Shown here piece after piece: positions 21,569 through 31,929 of a stretch of DNA of 64,000 nt. Numbering within the stretch: the stretch's first letter is position 1; every line of letters begins with the position of its first letter. The notes under the pieces were generated by a model that worked only from the letters and a program-made list of their open reading frames with translations, had not been told where the DNA came from and made no database searches. Source of the DNA: Sophora flavescens. Its lineage: Eukaryota; Streptophyta; Magnoliopsida; Fabales; Fabaceae. The stretch is from the NCBI GenBank assembly GCA_030762895.1, contig CM061067.1:47827667-47891666 (forward strand). Reading direction: 5' to 3'. The position numbers and the translations under genes were made by a program.

Positions 21569-21774
21569 GGCGCGACTCCAGTGATAGTAGTTGTCACCGT
21601 GTAGGGAGGGGAAACGAGAATGTAACCTGGGTTTTCTCCAGGGTGAAGAAAATAAGGGCTTGATGGGTTTTGAGATGGATCAGGTGGTGGTGGTGGTGGT
21701 GGGTGGTTTTCAGAATCATTGTTGTTATTGTTGGTGGTAGAGGTGGGGTTGGAATTGGGTTTTTGGTCAGCCAC
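21565..21774 (-). pseudogene. copia-2 gag N-terminus (frameshifted)
   Basis: The ATG at 21772-21774 begins MADQKPNSN, followed by Asn- and Pro-rich runs, then SSPYFLHPGENPGYILVSPP, typical for the start of copia gag. A one-base change near 21597 moves the reading out of the frame that continues at 21568. Confidence 0.75.
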
Positions 21775-21857
21775 AAAGGAGAAGGAGAAAAGGATATGCA
21801 GAAGCTACGAGAAAAGGGTATGCAGAAACTATGTAGAATAAGATGATACTCATACCA

Positions 21858-22038
21858 TATTGAAAGATAATGAATGACTAAAATATTTTCTTATATTGAA
21901 TTGAATTATGAAATACATGTGTTGGGGTGTTAAAATATCTATCTCTACAAGACTGAGTCAAAACAAATTAACTAATTTGTAACATGTAAAAACAGAAAAG
22001 AAATAACAAACTAATTAACCAATATATCTATTTTAATA
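21858..22038 (-). repeat. 5' LTR of copia-2
   Basis: 181 bp matching 17071-17297 with an internal 46-bp deletion. The primer site adjoins its left edge. Confidence 0.85.
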
Positions 22039-22043
22039 GTTAC

Positions 22044-23575
22044 TAATTGATTATCGGAATGTTTGGAAGTATTTTTCACATAATCAATGATTATTAGGAA
22101 AATCATATCAATATTCCTTCACATATGTCTAAGTATAGTTGTTGAAGGAGAAGTAAATAGAAAATCACAGCCTTGGCAAAAAAGGGAATGATCGAAAATT
22201 AAGCCAAGTCAGCTTCACGTGTATTATCTCATGTCAGCACTCTACAGCTACATCAACACATCCATGTCAACTTGAGACATTTATTAAATATTGGATGTCA
22301 AATTAACGGATGGACTAAAATTACATAATTAAAAAAAAATGGAACAAAATCGAGTAATTAGAAATTAGGGATCAAAATCGTCCAAATATTATATTTCGGG
22401 GATCAAAAGTGCAATTAATTGGTATGTACTGTCAGTATAAAGTTTTTTACACTGTCATCCAATCACAAATCATGGAATAAATGAATTTTAAGGTGATTTT
22501 TATAAGCATCAAAGATTTTCAATGATATGACTATTTATTATTGATTGACAGTATAAAAAACCTTTACACTAACAGTATATACCAATTAAACTCATTAAAT
22601 AAAGATATTAATTTGTGATTAAGATTGCGAAATTCTAAATATCACGAATTTTTCCTTGTAACACATTTAATGAATAAAAGTGTCAAAACAAATATAATAT
22701 TATATATATGTAACTAAAATAATTTTTAAATACTAAATAATAAATTCACTTTAAACTAGTTAACATTAACGTTTCTTTTTGAGAACTTCTAAAGAACCGC
22801 TGCATCCAAAATCCCGACACTAAAAGTCACACAACTGGTTCACATCAATCCCTCCATTTATAGTTATGCAACTTTGATTCACTCTCACTAGTGTTGGTTG
22901 TTTCTATTTAATGTCCAGCTCATGATCAATGTGAATGCTAGGAGCTCCTTTGAATCATTTTCATTTGTGCTTCCTTATGGAGTACCATACCCCAAATGAT
23001 AAATAACCATTGATTTATTCATTTTTCAATCTTTCAATTTTCTAATTTTAATGAATTAACCAATGGTTCAAATTTTCGGATGGCCAATTCCAAGCCTCAA
23101 AGTTGGAGGACCATAGCCTCACCCTTTTCATATGGTGATGTTCAACATAACGAAGTGGCTAAAGCATTTATTCATGCCACGGATATGCAACTTTCTTTTG
23201 TCACTAATTGATAATTGAAATGATTGGAAGTACTTGACACAAAATCAATGATTATGAGGAAGATCATTACCAATATTCCTTCACAAATGTATTTGTATAA
23301 TTGTTTAAGGATAAATAATAGAAAATCATAAGCTTTGGATAAAAGAAGAAATAACCGAAAATTAAGCCAGGTCAGTTCCAAGTGTTTCATGTCAGCATTC
23401 CATAGTCACATCATCACATCCATGTTACCTATGCACGACCACATATATATCTCCGTCAAATTAACGGATGAATTAAAATTGTACAATTAAAAAAAATATA
23501 GGGATGAAATCGAGCAATTAGAAATTGGGATACCAAAATTATCCAAATATCATATTTAGGGATAAAAAAGTAAAT
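22044..23575. repeat. Tandem repeat of about 950 bp, rest of copy 1, copy 2, start of copy 3
   Basis: 22044-22299 completes copy 1. Copy 2 runs from 22300 to 23457 and includes a 167-bp MITE; a third copy starts at 23458 (AAATTAACGGATGAATTAAA) and fades by about 23575. Subtracting insertions, the copies are about 960 and 990 bp. No coding pattern is conserved between copies. Confidence 0.78.
22419..22585. mobile_element. MITE with long terminal inverted repeats and TTAA flanks
   Basis: TTGGTATGTACTGTCAGTAT at the left matches the complement of the right end over about 40 bp. TTAA precedes (22415-22418) and follows (22586-22589). It is absent from copy 1 of the tandem repeat at the same place, which proves it is an insertion. 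The superfamily is not certain. Confidence 0.75.
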
Positions 23576-24692
23576 CTCATCATGTATACTATGAAATTAT
23601 ACTATCATTGTATCATTTTTCTCTGAAGTGGCTCAAACTGCCCATAAATTTTACTATAAAAACATATTTGTTTGTGTTTATGATTTCTTAAATCGATCTA
23701 AGTATTTATATTATTGAATTTGACATTTAACTAATCGGAGTTGTTAGTATAAATAGTAACTTTATGTTAAATTTGCTTGTCACTAATTCGAGTCAAATTG
23801 AATTAATTTATTTTTGGTGTACAAAAATCTGAGTTGATTTTTACTGACTCACTTAACCCAAAGTTAAATGAGTTCAAATCGATTCAAGTTGAATTGACTC
23901 ACGAGCTGAAGAACGGGGAATATGTAAGATGCTTTTGGTCATAATCATATATGAGTAAGCCTCTCCATTCAAAAGACTTTTGTTTATAAATCTAATCTAT
24001 TATTGAATGTTTTTGTCTTTTTGAAATGTATCCTTTTTCTTGAGTCCACTCTTTTTTATTTCTCCTTGTAAATGAAAATCTTTTGGTATCTTCATTAATC
24101 ATTATCAAATGTACATTTTCATCCCAAGCAAATTAAGTCCCAAGATTTCTTTCTAAATCTTCATTGATCTTCGAGTGTCTCCCTCTCATATCCTTTTTTT
24201 TTTTTACTGGTCTCCCTCTCATATCTTTGGTTCCTTGCACGTGGTTGATTAGTTGGGAGTCGTTTCTCGGTTGTACAAAAAGATAAATAATTTATGTAAA
24301 ATGATTTTTTTTAATGTTCAATGGAGTTAGAAAAAAGCCAAAAAAATATATATCAGAGCATTTAATTGTTATACATGGTAGATTTTTATATCACGAAGTA
24401 TCGTATAAGTGTTTAATTGTTATAATAACAATATTAAAAAATTTATATAATATAACTTGTGATATTTATAATTCGTGATTTGTTGACAGAGTAAAAAATT
24501 TATATGGATAATTATCAAAATTAAATTGTTATATCAAATAAAAAAAATGTATCTATCAACATGGTGTGATACGGTTGGTAGATAACCGGATCCCCTTAAG
24601 CATATGATCAGTGACTCGATTATTGCCTCATGTATACGGAATAACATTTGTTGGGAGATGTCAACCTCTTAAATGAATCTCAGTACCTTGAG
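23576..24692. other. AT-rich spacer, no supported gene
   Basis: No open frame with a recognisable pattern. A short CT-rich unit (GTCTCCCTCTCATATC) is repeated at 24176 and 24210. Confidence 0.5.
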
Positions 24693-24960
24693 GTAGCGTT
24701 TGATACAAGTTTTAAAAAAGTGTTCCTGAGAATGTTGGCATGTGAATAAAGTTTTCTCAGGTTTGTTACAAGTTTTAAAAATTTATTCCCATGCATAAAA
24801 GATTCCATGAAATAAAATTAGTAAATGGTAGTTATAAACTTGAGAAAACTTTATTCCCATGTGTGAAGGTGGGAAAACTTTATTCCCGGGAATCACATTC
24901 CCAAAAAATATAGTTTACCTAAGAATAAAACATTACATATACCAAACACCGTACGAAGGA
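24693..24960. mobile_element. MITE, same family as 55929-56174
   Basis: The left edge GCGTTTGATACAAGTTTTAA and right edge ATATACCAAACACC are near inverted repeats, with internal copies of CTTTATTCCCATG and TTCCCGGGAATCACATTCCC. The same terminal and internal words recur in the element at 55929-56174 in the opposite orientation. It is noncoding. Confidence 0.55.
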
Positions 24961-25364
24961 TTAAACTCTAGCCCCCGATCGTAAGGCATCACAAAAAAAA
25001 ATGTATCTGGACCGGTGAGAGTCAGAAAGACTGCAAGTATCAATACAAATATAAAAGTGGACTAGAAATTTCTACTGTACATCTGATGTGGAGGGCTCAC
25101 CTTATTTCAAGGAATTTAATCATTTTTTAATAAGTTTTTTGTTTCTGATTATTATTATATTTGGTACTTTGATTGTATTGTTTGCTTAATCGGGTAAAGT
25201 TGCATTAAATGGGATTAGACATGTCAACCATCATACCTTCAGACACTGAGGAGAAAGTGGAAACGTGTTAAGATAGAAAAACTTTTTTTTTTCTTATTGT
25301 ATTTTTCTGATAGAAAAAGAAAACTGATACATTGAAGTGTTGGAGAGGCTAGGTTACCATTAAC
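24961..25364. other. Spacer, no supported gene
   Basis: Mixed AT-rich sequence with no repeat or coding signal that I recognise, up to the minisatellite. Confidence 0.5.
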
Positions 25365-25556
25365 CGTCCATTGCTTTGCACTTGCTGATGGACGGGGTGG
25401 TCCCGTCCATTGCTTTGCACTTGCTGATGGACGAGATGGTCCCGACAATTGCTTTGCACTTGCTGTTGGCCCCGTCCAGTCATTACACTTGCTGGTGGAC
25501 GGGGTGGTCCCGTCCAGTCCTGTCCCTTTTATTTCTGCTGGACGAGGGGGTCCCTT
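25365..25556. repeat. Minisatellite array A1 (GGACGGGG hairpin unit)
   Basis: About five units of roughly 39 bp, each holding a near-palindrome such as GGACGGGGTGGTCCCGTCC followed by a TTGCACTTGCTG spacer. It is GC-rich in AT-rich surroundings. It matches the right-hand end of array A2 (37280-37470) almost base for base, including the variant units. Open frames across it lack stops only because of base composition. Confidence 0.85.
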
Positions 25557-25893
25557 TTATTTAACCATGACAAACTCTGTTAAGGCTACAAGAAATCAAT
25601 GGATAGTTGTTAACTCTGAAAGAAAATCCAGTATTTGTTTTTTTTATTAAACTTTCTATATGCAAAAATAAAATATAGTTTGTTTTGTGAGTCAAATTCT
25701 GTGAATAATTGAGTCATTTTATTTATTTTACTCATATAAACGCAAATGCATGGAAATGAAACTTGTGAGTTGCTTTATTGAGTGATGATGTGGTGCAACT
25801 TTAGAAGGTGAAGATACCCTGAAGATAATTTTTAGTAACTGAGTACAACATTCACGATATTGAAAGATGCCACATGTCATCAATTACACTGAT
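25557..25893. repeat. Duplicated flank of the minisatellite, copy 1
   Basis: This matches 37473-37805 with about six differences in 337 bp. The shared block includes ACCATGACAAACTCTGTTAA and ends at CATCAATTACACTG. After that, copy 1 continues into unique DNA and copy 2 into minisatellite A3. Confidence 0.88.
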
Positions 25894-26124
25894 ATTGATT
25901 CACTTCAAAATGATAATTATTACAAGTTTTGACCATAGTGGTGCAGCATTGCCAATGAATTTTAAGTGTAAATCGTCATTGACATCCTTGGATATTTGAG
26001 ATTAAGGTTTGTGCTTTAAGTAGTGCTAGATAGTTCACCTTTGTTTGCTTTATGTTGTCCGTTGGCTTATAGTTAGTCACATAGAATGTAGTTCAGACAT
26101 GCATTAAGTCTAATGTTAGGTCTG

Positions 26125-27374
26125 TGGTCGCGCTGTCGCGCACACGCCAAAATGAACGAGCGGGTTTTAAAACTGTAGTTTAAGGCGACAACTCGGATGT
26201 CGTCTCACAAGGACTCTTAAAGTGTTATTTGTCACAAAAATCAGTTTTGGGAGGGTTTGGATTGGGATACAAACAAGAAAACAAAGTAATAACAGAGCAA
26301 TAAAACAAGGCAGTTCAAAGAGATTATCAAATAGCTAAAAACGATTAATCTATTGTTCTCGATTTCCCAACTATCATCGGTTCATGCAATTCCAAGCCCT
26401 AAGCAGATTCTAATCCCCTCCCGGTTGTAGCAACAATTTACAAGCGAAACCACTACTACAGATATATGTCCCTATTCCTGAATTAAGCAAACGGGGTTAA
26501 GCCCTTCGTGAACTAAGCGAACACGAAACGAACACACGCGAATTAAGCAAACGCGATTAATTATAGGAACATAATATCACCGAAAATAAATCAACACAAC
26601 ACAATATACTCCTGAATTAAGCAAACAGAAATATATAGCATGGCATTGAAAAGGGAAAAGCATACAAAACAGGAAATACAAGAACCTCAAGTGTAGTGGA
26701 AATCGATTACAATAGATTAATCCTAGAAAATTAGTTCTCCATGGAAAAACGAAAACACACAGAAAAATGTAAAAACTATGGAGAGGCAAAAGTCCCTTCA
26801 ATCTGCCCAGAACAGCCTTTTATACTATTCAGAAATTTAGCCCACTCGCGAGGCGAGCCCTCATTCGCGAGGCGAATATTGTGAAGAGTCAGCAACATTT
26901 GGCCTTCTCGCGGGGCAAAGTGCTACTCGCGAGGCGAGGAATGGAACAGTCATGGCTTCTGATCTTCAGTCTCGCGAGGCGAGACATGTATCCGCGAGGC
27001 GACACAGAACGGGATGCATTTCTCTGGAACAGTCAGCTATCAGGGTCGCGAGGCGAGGTACTGTTCGCGGGGTGAACCAGAGAAGATGACATTTTCACTG
27101 TTCTGCTGGATTTCAGGTTCGTGAGGCGAGAAAACTCTCGCGAGGCGAATCCCCTGTTTCTTTATTCCCTCAACTTCTATTTAACCTGAAAAACAAATAA
27201 ATAGCTATAAGTGCATTATTTGACTCAAAACTGGCTAAATTAACCTAAAACTACTTTAGAGACTCAAAACCTTGCTTGAGGACAATCTAATCTAATTTGG
27301 GTGAAAATAGGATATAATTAGCACAAAACCCTGGCCATACTAGCCATAAAACTAGATGAGCCAGAGGCTGATCA
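26125..27374 (-). repeat. 3' LTR of the Athila-type element
   Basis: 1,250 bp, beginning TGGTCGCGCTG and ending GAGGCTGATCA on the plus strand. It carries ten or so dispersed copies of TCGCGAGGCGA between about 26845 and 27145. Confidence 0.92.
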
Positions 27375-28890
27375 AAATACCCCAAACTTAAACTTTGCTT
27401 GTCCCCAAGCAAACTAAAACTCAAAAATCAAAAAGACTCAAGACCTGGCAAGCTTAAAAGATTCAATCAACCTTGCACAAATTCAAGCAGTTTCATCAAA
27501 ACAGTTTTCTTCAATGCCCCCCCCCCCCCCCTAAGCAAAGCAATCCCCACAATCATTCACTCTAAACATTTGAGAAATTCATCATTCAAACAATCATTAA
27601 TCTAAGCAGGGAATCCAAGTTACACACAAGAGGGAGATCACCAAATTCAAACAACTGCCTTCCTCACAAGGGCATTTAGTGTTCACTCAATCACTCAGTT
27701 TGTGTCAGGCTATCAACATTGCACTCAATTTCACTTTTCAAGAACACTTCCCAGAAATTTGATTTTCATCTCCAAATGATTCACACAGAAAACATGCAAG
27801 CAACATCAAAAGGTCTTTTATGGGTTGTAATGGGGCCTGGCTAAGGGTAGGATATACAAAGGTACTAGGCTTAAGACCCTAGGAACTAAGAGAGCATGAA
27901 ACACTTCAAAACATTGAAATTCCACTCAAGTTCCTTTTCTCATTCATCTTTCACTTGCCTTGGGTGACTATAGTCATTTTATTCAAATAGCCTTTTTATT
28001 TTTTTATCTTTTTCTTATTTTTTTACTTCTTCTTTTTTTTCTATTTTTTTCTTTTTGGCCTTTGGCTCCAACCTTTTTATTGTATTTTTTTTTTCTTTTC
28101 TTCTCCTCAATCCCAAACAACACATCACACCTTGTAGCCACCCCAAACTTAGTTTCTCGCAACCATTCTCTTGATAAAATTCCATGCTCTCCTAATCCTA
28201 AGATCGGGTTAACATGGTTTTTCAGATTTTAGGCTCATAATATCAGGTCATCAAGAAACAATAGGCTAATTAGGCTCAATGGGGCTAACTAGGGAACATG
28301 CATTAGGAATTGGTTCTTTTTAGGCTAAGTAGTATTTACAAAGAAAATGCTTAAATCATTTGCTACACACACATAAACATGCAAACCATAAGGAGATTCA
28401 AGCAAATTCAGGAAAGTGCAACTTGAAAGTGATTTCACACAGTTTAAAAACATGTTGGAGGCTCAAAACCTCACCTGGACATTCATGCAAATTGTTTGAC
28501 AGAGATTCTATCCCTAGTGTGTGCTCCCCTATCACCCCAAACTTATCATAAATCATGCCATCATAACAAAATCTCAAAGTTCAGTTTTCAATCGCATGGG
28601 GATCACTTTTCAAAAACAAAAATTTTTTCAGCCTAGGGGGAATCATCACATAAATCATGCAATCAATCTGTGCAAAATCAATCAAAATCCAGCAAACTTG
28701 CCAACAAAAGACTCAACACAACTCCTGAGCTTCTCAGATTATTCAGGAGCTTTATTAAAAGAAAAGGAAAAAAAACAAGACAAAACCAAACTACAACTAG
28801 TTCCCTCCCCCACACTTAAAACATACATTGTCCCCAATGAACAAAAGAACTATAAAATCAGAGTGAGGGAAAGGAAAGGGTACTCCCTGA
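27375..28890 (-). other. 3' noncoding region of the Athila-type element
   Basis: About 1.5 kb between integrase and the 3' LTR. Athila elements often carry an extra env-like frame here, but no such frame is open. It holds C and T runs (for example ten C's near 27520). The purine tract next to the LTR is GTTTGGGGTATTT on the minus strand. Confidence 0.65.
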
Positions 28891-29256
28891 TCAAGTGTAA
28901 GTGTAGGTGGGAGCTTCCAAGGAGAGCTCCTCAACATTAGCATCCACAGGAACACCAGCATCCACACCATGGAATGGCTTCAGCCTCTGCCCGTTAACCT
29001 TGAAGGTCTTGTTGGTACCTGCACTTTTAATCTCTACTGCGCCATAAGGAAAAACGTTAGTAACAACAAAGGGGCCATCCCATTTGGACCTAAGTTTCCC
29101 AGTCATCAATTTTAGGCGGGAATTAAACAGTAAGACTTTCTGGCCCACAAAAAATTCTTTCCTAGCAATCATCCTATCATGAAAAAGTTTTGTTTTCTCT
29201 TTATAAATCCGGGAGCTTTCATAGGCTTCTAGCCTAAGCTCCTCAAGTTGCTGCAA
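28891..29256 (-). pseudogene. Athila-type integrase C-terminal tail
   Basis: Reads FHDRMIARKEFFVGQKVLLF, then LKLMTGKLRSKWDGPFVVTN and YGAVEIKS, the gypsy integrase tail that helps target insertion. A TAG stop just upstream (near 29257) splits it from the preceding part in the same frame; CAG to TAG would explain it. Confidence 0.88.
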
Positions 29257-29472
29257 CTATAGTTTCCTTTCAACACCAGCTTTCTTCATGTCCGTGTTAC
29301 AGCACTTGACTGCCCAATATGCACGGTGCTCAACTTCCACCGGGAGATGACATGCCTTACCAAATACAAGCCGAAAGGGGGACATTCCTATAGGCGTCTT
29401 GAAAGCGGTCCTCTGTGCCCACTGTGCGTCTTCCAGACGGCGGCTCCAGTCCTTTCTATTCGGCTGCACCAT
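29257..29472 (-). pseudogene. Athila-type integrase core, last part
   Basis: Reads WSRRLEDAQWAQRTAFKTPI, then GMSPFRLVFGKACHLPVEVE, the end of the gypsy integrase core. It is shifted relative to the upstream integrase frame and stopped by TAG at its end. Confidence 0.88.
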
Positions 29473-29477
29473 TTTCT

Positions 29478-30341
29478 CTAAAATCTGCTTGATCTCCCTG
29501 TTTGATAACTCAGCCTGGCCATTGGTCCGGGATGATAAGCGATGGAAACTCTATGCACAACTCCATATTTCCTTAGTAAGGCTTCCATGGTTCGGTTGCA
29601 GAAATGAGTGCCCTGGTCACTGATGATAGCCTTAGGTATGCCAAACCTGCAAAAAATGTTGGACCTAACAAATTTGGAAACAACTTTAGCATCGTGAGTC
29701 CTAGTGGGGATTGCTTCCACCCACTTTGAAACATAGTCAACAGCCAAAAGAATATACAGAAAACCAAAAGAAGCAGGGAAAGGACCCATGAAATCAATCC
29801 CCCACACATCAAAAACCTCACAAAAAAGCATGGGTTGCTGAGGCATCTCACTCCTACGAGTGATGGCAGGGCCTGTTGTTTGGCATTCCTTACAATGCTC
29901 GTAGACTTCATAGGCATCTCTAAAAATTGTGGGACAGTAGAATCCAGAATCCAGGACTTTTCTTGCCGTCCTCTGTGGTCCAAAATGTCCTCCAACTTGA
30001 GAGGCATGCGAAAAATGCAAGATGGACTCTGTCTCATGATCGGGGACACACCTCCGAATAACCTGATCACTGCAAAACTTCCAAATGTACGGATCATCCC
30101 ACACATAGTACTTTGCATCGCTCTTGAGCTTGTGGAACTTGGATCTACTTGTACCTGCAGGAACAATACCAGCAACAAGAAAGTTTACTATGTCAGCAAA
30201 CCAGGGGGTTACCCCATACAGATGTAGAAGTCGCTCATCAGGGAAATCATCTTGGATGGGAGAAGGATCCTCATCCCTTGCTATTCGGCTCAAGTGATCG
30301 GCTACCAAATTTTCAGCTCCACTCTTGTCTTTTATCTCCAC
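29478..30341 (-). CDS. Athila-type integrase (zinc domain and core)
   Basis: 287 codons. It carries the RNase H/integrase linker (AENLVADHLSRI), the HHCC zinc domain (HFGPQRTARKVLDSGFYCP and HCKECQ) and core residues in WGIDFMGPFP and IISDQGTHFCN. The frame goes wrong after SIAYHPGP, before the glutamate region, so the core is broken. Confidence 0.9.
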   Translation of the reverse strand: MEIKDKSGAENLVADHLSRIARDEDPSPIQDDFPDERLLHLYGVTPWFADIVNFLVAGIVPAGTSRSKFHKLKSDAKYYVWDDPYIWKFCSDQVIRRCVPDHETESILHFSHASQVGGHFGPQRTARKVLDSGFYCPTIFRDAYEVYEHCKECQTTGPAITRRSEMPQQPMLFCEVFDVWGIDFMGPFPASFGFLYILLAVDYVSKWVEAIPTRTHDAKVVSKFVRSNIFCRFGIPKAIISDQGTHFCNRTMEALLRKYGVVHRVSIAYHPGPMARLSYQTGRSSRF

Positions 30342-30474
30342 ATTGAATTATTGGAGCAAAAGCATCCACCGGATCAATCTTGGCTTAGCTTCTGGTTTCT
30401 TTAACAGGTACTTCAGAGCTGCATGGTCAGTGAAAACAATAACTTTTGAACCTAGCAAATAAGACCTAAATTTA

Positions 30475-30978
30475 TCAAGTGCAAACACAACAAACTAGCA
30501 GTTCTTTCTCAGTGGTGGTGTAATTGGATTGTGCAGCATCTAATGTCCTAGAAGCATAATGAATTACATGGGCAGCCTTGCCCACCCTTTGTGCCAGAAC
30601 CGCTCCCACAGCAAAATTGGAAGCATCACACATGGGTTCAAAAGGGAGTGTCCAGTCTGGGGGCTGGATGATGGGGGTAGAGGTCAATGCTCTTTTCAGG
30701 TAGTCAAATGCCTTCTTGCAATTTTCATCAAAATGGAACAAGGCATCATTCTTCAGCAGGTTTGACAATGGCAGAGCTATCTTGCTGAAGTCCTTAATAA
30801 AGCGCCTGTAGAAACCTGCATGGCCAAGAAAAGAACGGATCTCGCGTATGCAAGATGGGTAAGGCAATGAAGAAATCACATCAATTTTTGCAGGATCTAC
30901 TGAAATACCCTCTTTAGAAATAACATGACCCAAAACAATCCCCTGTTCTACCATAAAGTGACATTTTTCATAGTTCAA
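30475..30978 (-). CDS. Athila-type reverse transcriptase end and RNase H start
   Basis: Reads HFMVEQGIVLGHVISKEGI, EIRSFLGHAGFYRRFIKDFS, then the RNase H start FEPMCDASNFAVGAVLAQR and ASRTLDAAQSNYTTTEKELL. These are standard gypsy motifs. The frame ends at CVCT where a shift separates the rest of RNase H (30342-30474). Confidence 0.9.
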   Translation of the reverse strand: MNYEKCHFMVEQGIVLGHVISKEGISVDPAKIDVISSLPYPSCIREIRSFLGHAGFYRRFIKDFSKIALPLSNLLKNDALFHFDENCKKAFDYLKRALTSTPIIQPPDWTLPFEPMCDASNFAVGAVLAQRVGKAAHVIHYASRTLDAAQSNYTTTEKELLVCCVCT

Positions 30979-30991
30979 AATCAGATTAGTC

Positions 30992-31366
30992 TCAATGCAT
31001 CTTTCTAGAACTACTTTCTAGAACTAAACTCAGACTATGCAAACATGCATCAAATGAGGAGCCATATACAGTGAAGTCATCCATGAACACCTCCATGCAA
31101 TTTTCAATGAATTCAGTAAAAATGCTAAGCATGCATCTTTGAAAGGTGCCAGGAGCATTACAAAGGTCAAATGGCATCCTCCTATAGGCAAACGTACCGA
31201 AGGGGCACGTGAAAGTGGTCTTTTCCTGATCCTCAGGGGCAATATGGATCTGGAAATACCCAGAAAAGCCATCAAGAAAGCAGTAATGAGATTTACCAGC
31301 CAGCCGATCCAGCATCTGATCTATGAACGACAAAGGAAAGTGATCCTTTCTGGTGGCTTGGTTCAA
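30992..31366 (-). pseudogene. Athila-type reverse transcriptase core
   Basis: Reads MNQATRKDHFPLSFIDQMLD, FSGYFQIHIAPEDQEKTTFT, FGTFAYRRMPFDLCNAPGTF and the catalytic EVFMDDFTVYG. These are the palm motifs of gypsy reverse transcriptase. The upstream stretch 31367-31600 is broken by shifts and stops. Confidence 0.9.
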
Positions 31367-31599
31367 CTTCCTATAATCTATACAGACTACTTGGCCTATT
31401 CTCGGACTCTAGTGGGTACAAGCTCATTATTATCATTTCTAACTACTTGTGAGACCGGGACTTTTTGGGTACAACTTGCACCTGGACTTACCCAAGTACT
31501 ATCGTGAGATGGGGTATATAATACCCGCTGCAGAAGTTTAGTCACCTCTTTCTTCACCACATCCGTAATCAATGGGTTTAGCCGCCTTTGGGCCTGCCT

Positions 31600-31929
31600 T
31601 CATCGGTTTAACCCCATCCTCCAATAGAATTCTTGCATACATCCGGAGGGGCTAATTCTCGGAATGTCAGCTAAGGTCCACCCAATAGCCTTCTTGTGCT
31701 TCTTCAGAACCTCTAAAAGCTTAGCTTCCTGGTCAGAGTCAAGGCTGGAGGAAATGATGACTGGAAGTTTTTCATTCGTCTCCAGGTAGGCATACTTCAG
31801 GTTCCCAGGAAGTGGCTTGAGCTCTAAGGAGGGTGGCTGCTCAACAGATGGTACATTGGGAGTAGCCAGGATGTCAAGGACTTCTGCTGAACAGACATCT
31901 TCACTCTCACTATCACTATCACCCTGCAA
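31600..31929 (-). pseudogene. Athila-type protease-reverse transcriptase linker
   Basis: Reads LELKPLPGNLKYAYLETNEK, LPVIISSSL and KKHKKAIGWTLADIPRISPS, the conserved segment just before gypsy reverse transcriptase. It lies in a different frame from the protease part. Confidence 0.85.

Larger units (their letters stand above)
17071..22038 (-). mobile_element. Ty1/copia LTR retrotransposon, minus strand (copia-2)
   Basis: Short LTRs at 17071-17297 and 21858-22038 flank a minus-strand gag-pol region. GTTAC at 17066-17070 and 22039-22043 is the target duplication. The primer site lies at about 21840-21857 (TGGTATGAGTATC read on the minus strand, an imperfect Met-tRNA match) and the purine tract (GAGGGGGGA) at about 17298-17310. 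Frameshifts separate gag, integrase, reverse transcriptase and RNase H, and the two LTRs differ by a 46-bp deletion, so the element is older than copia-1 and inactive. It sits inside copy 1 of a tandem repeat. Confidence 0.93.
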
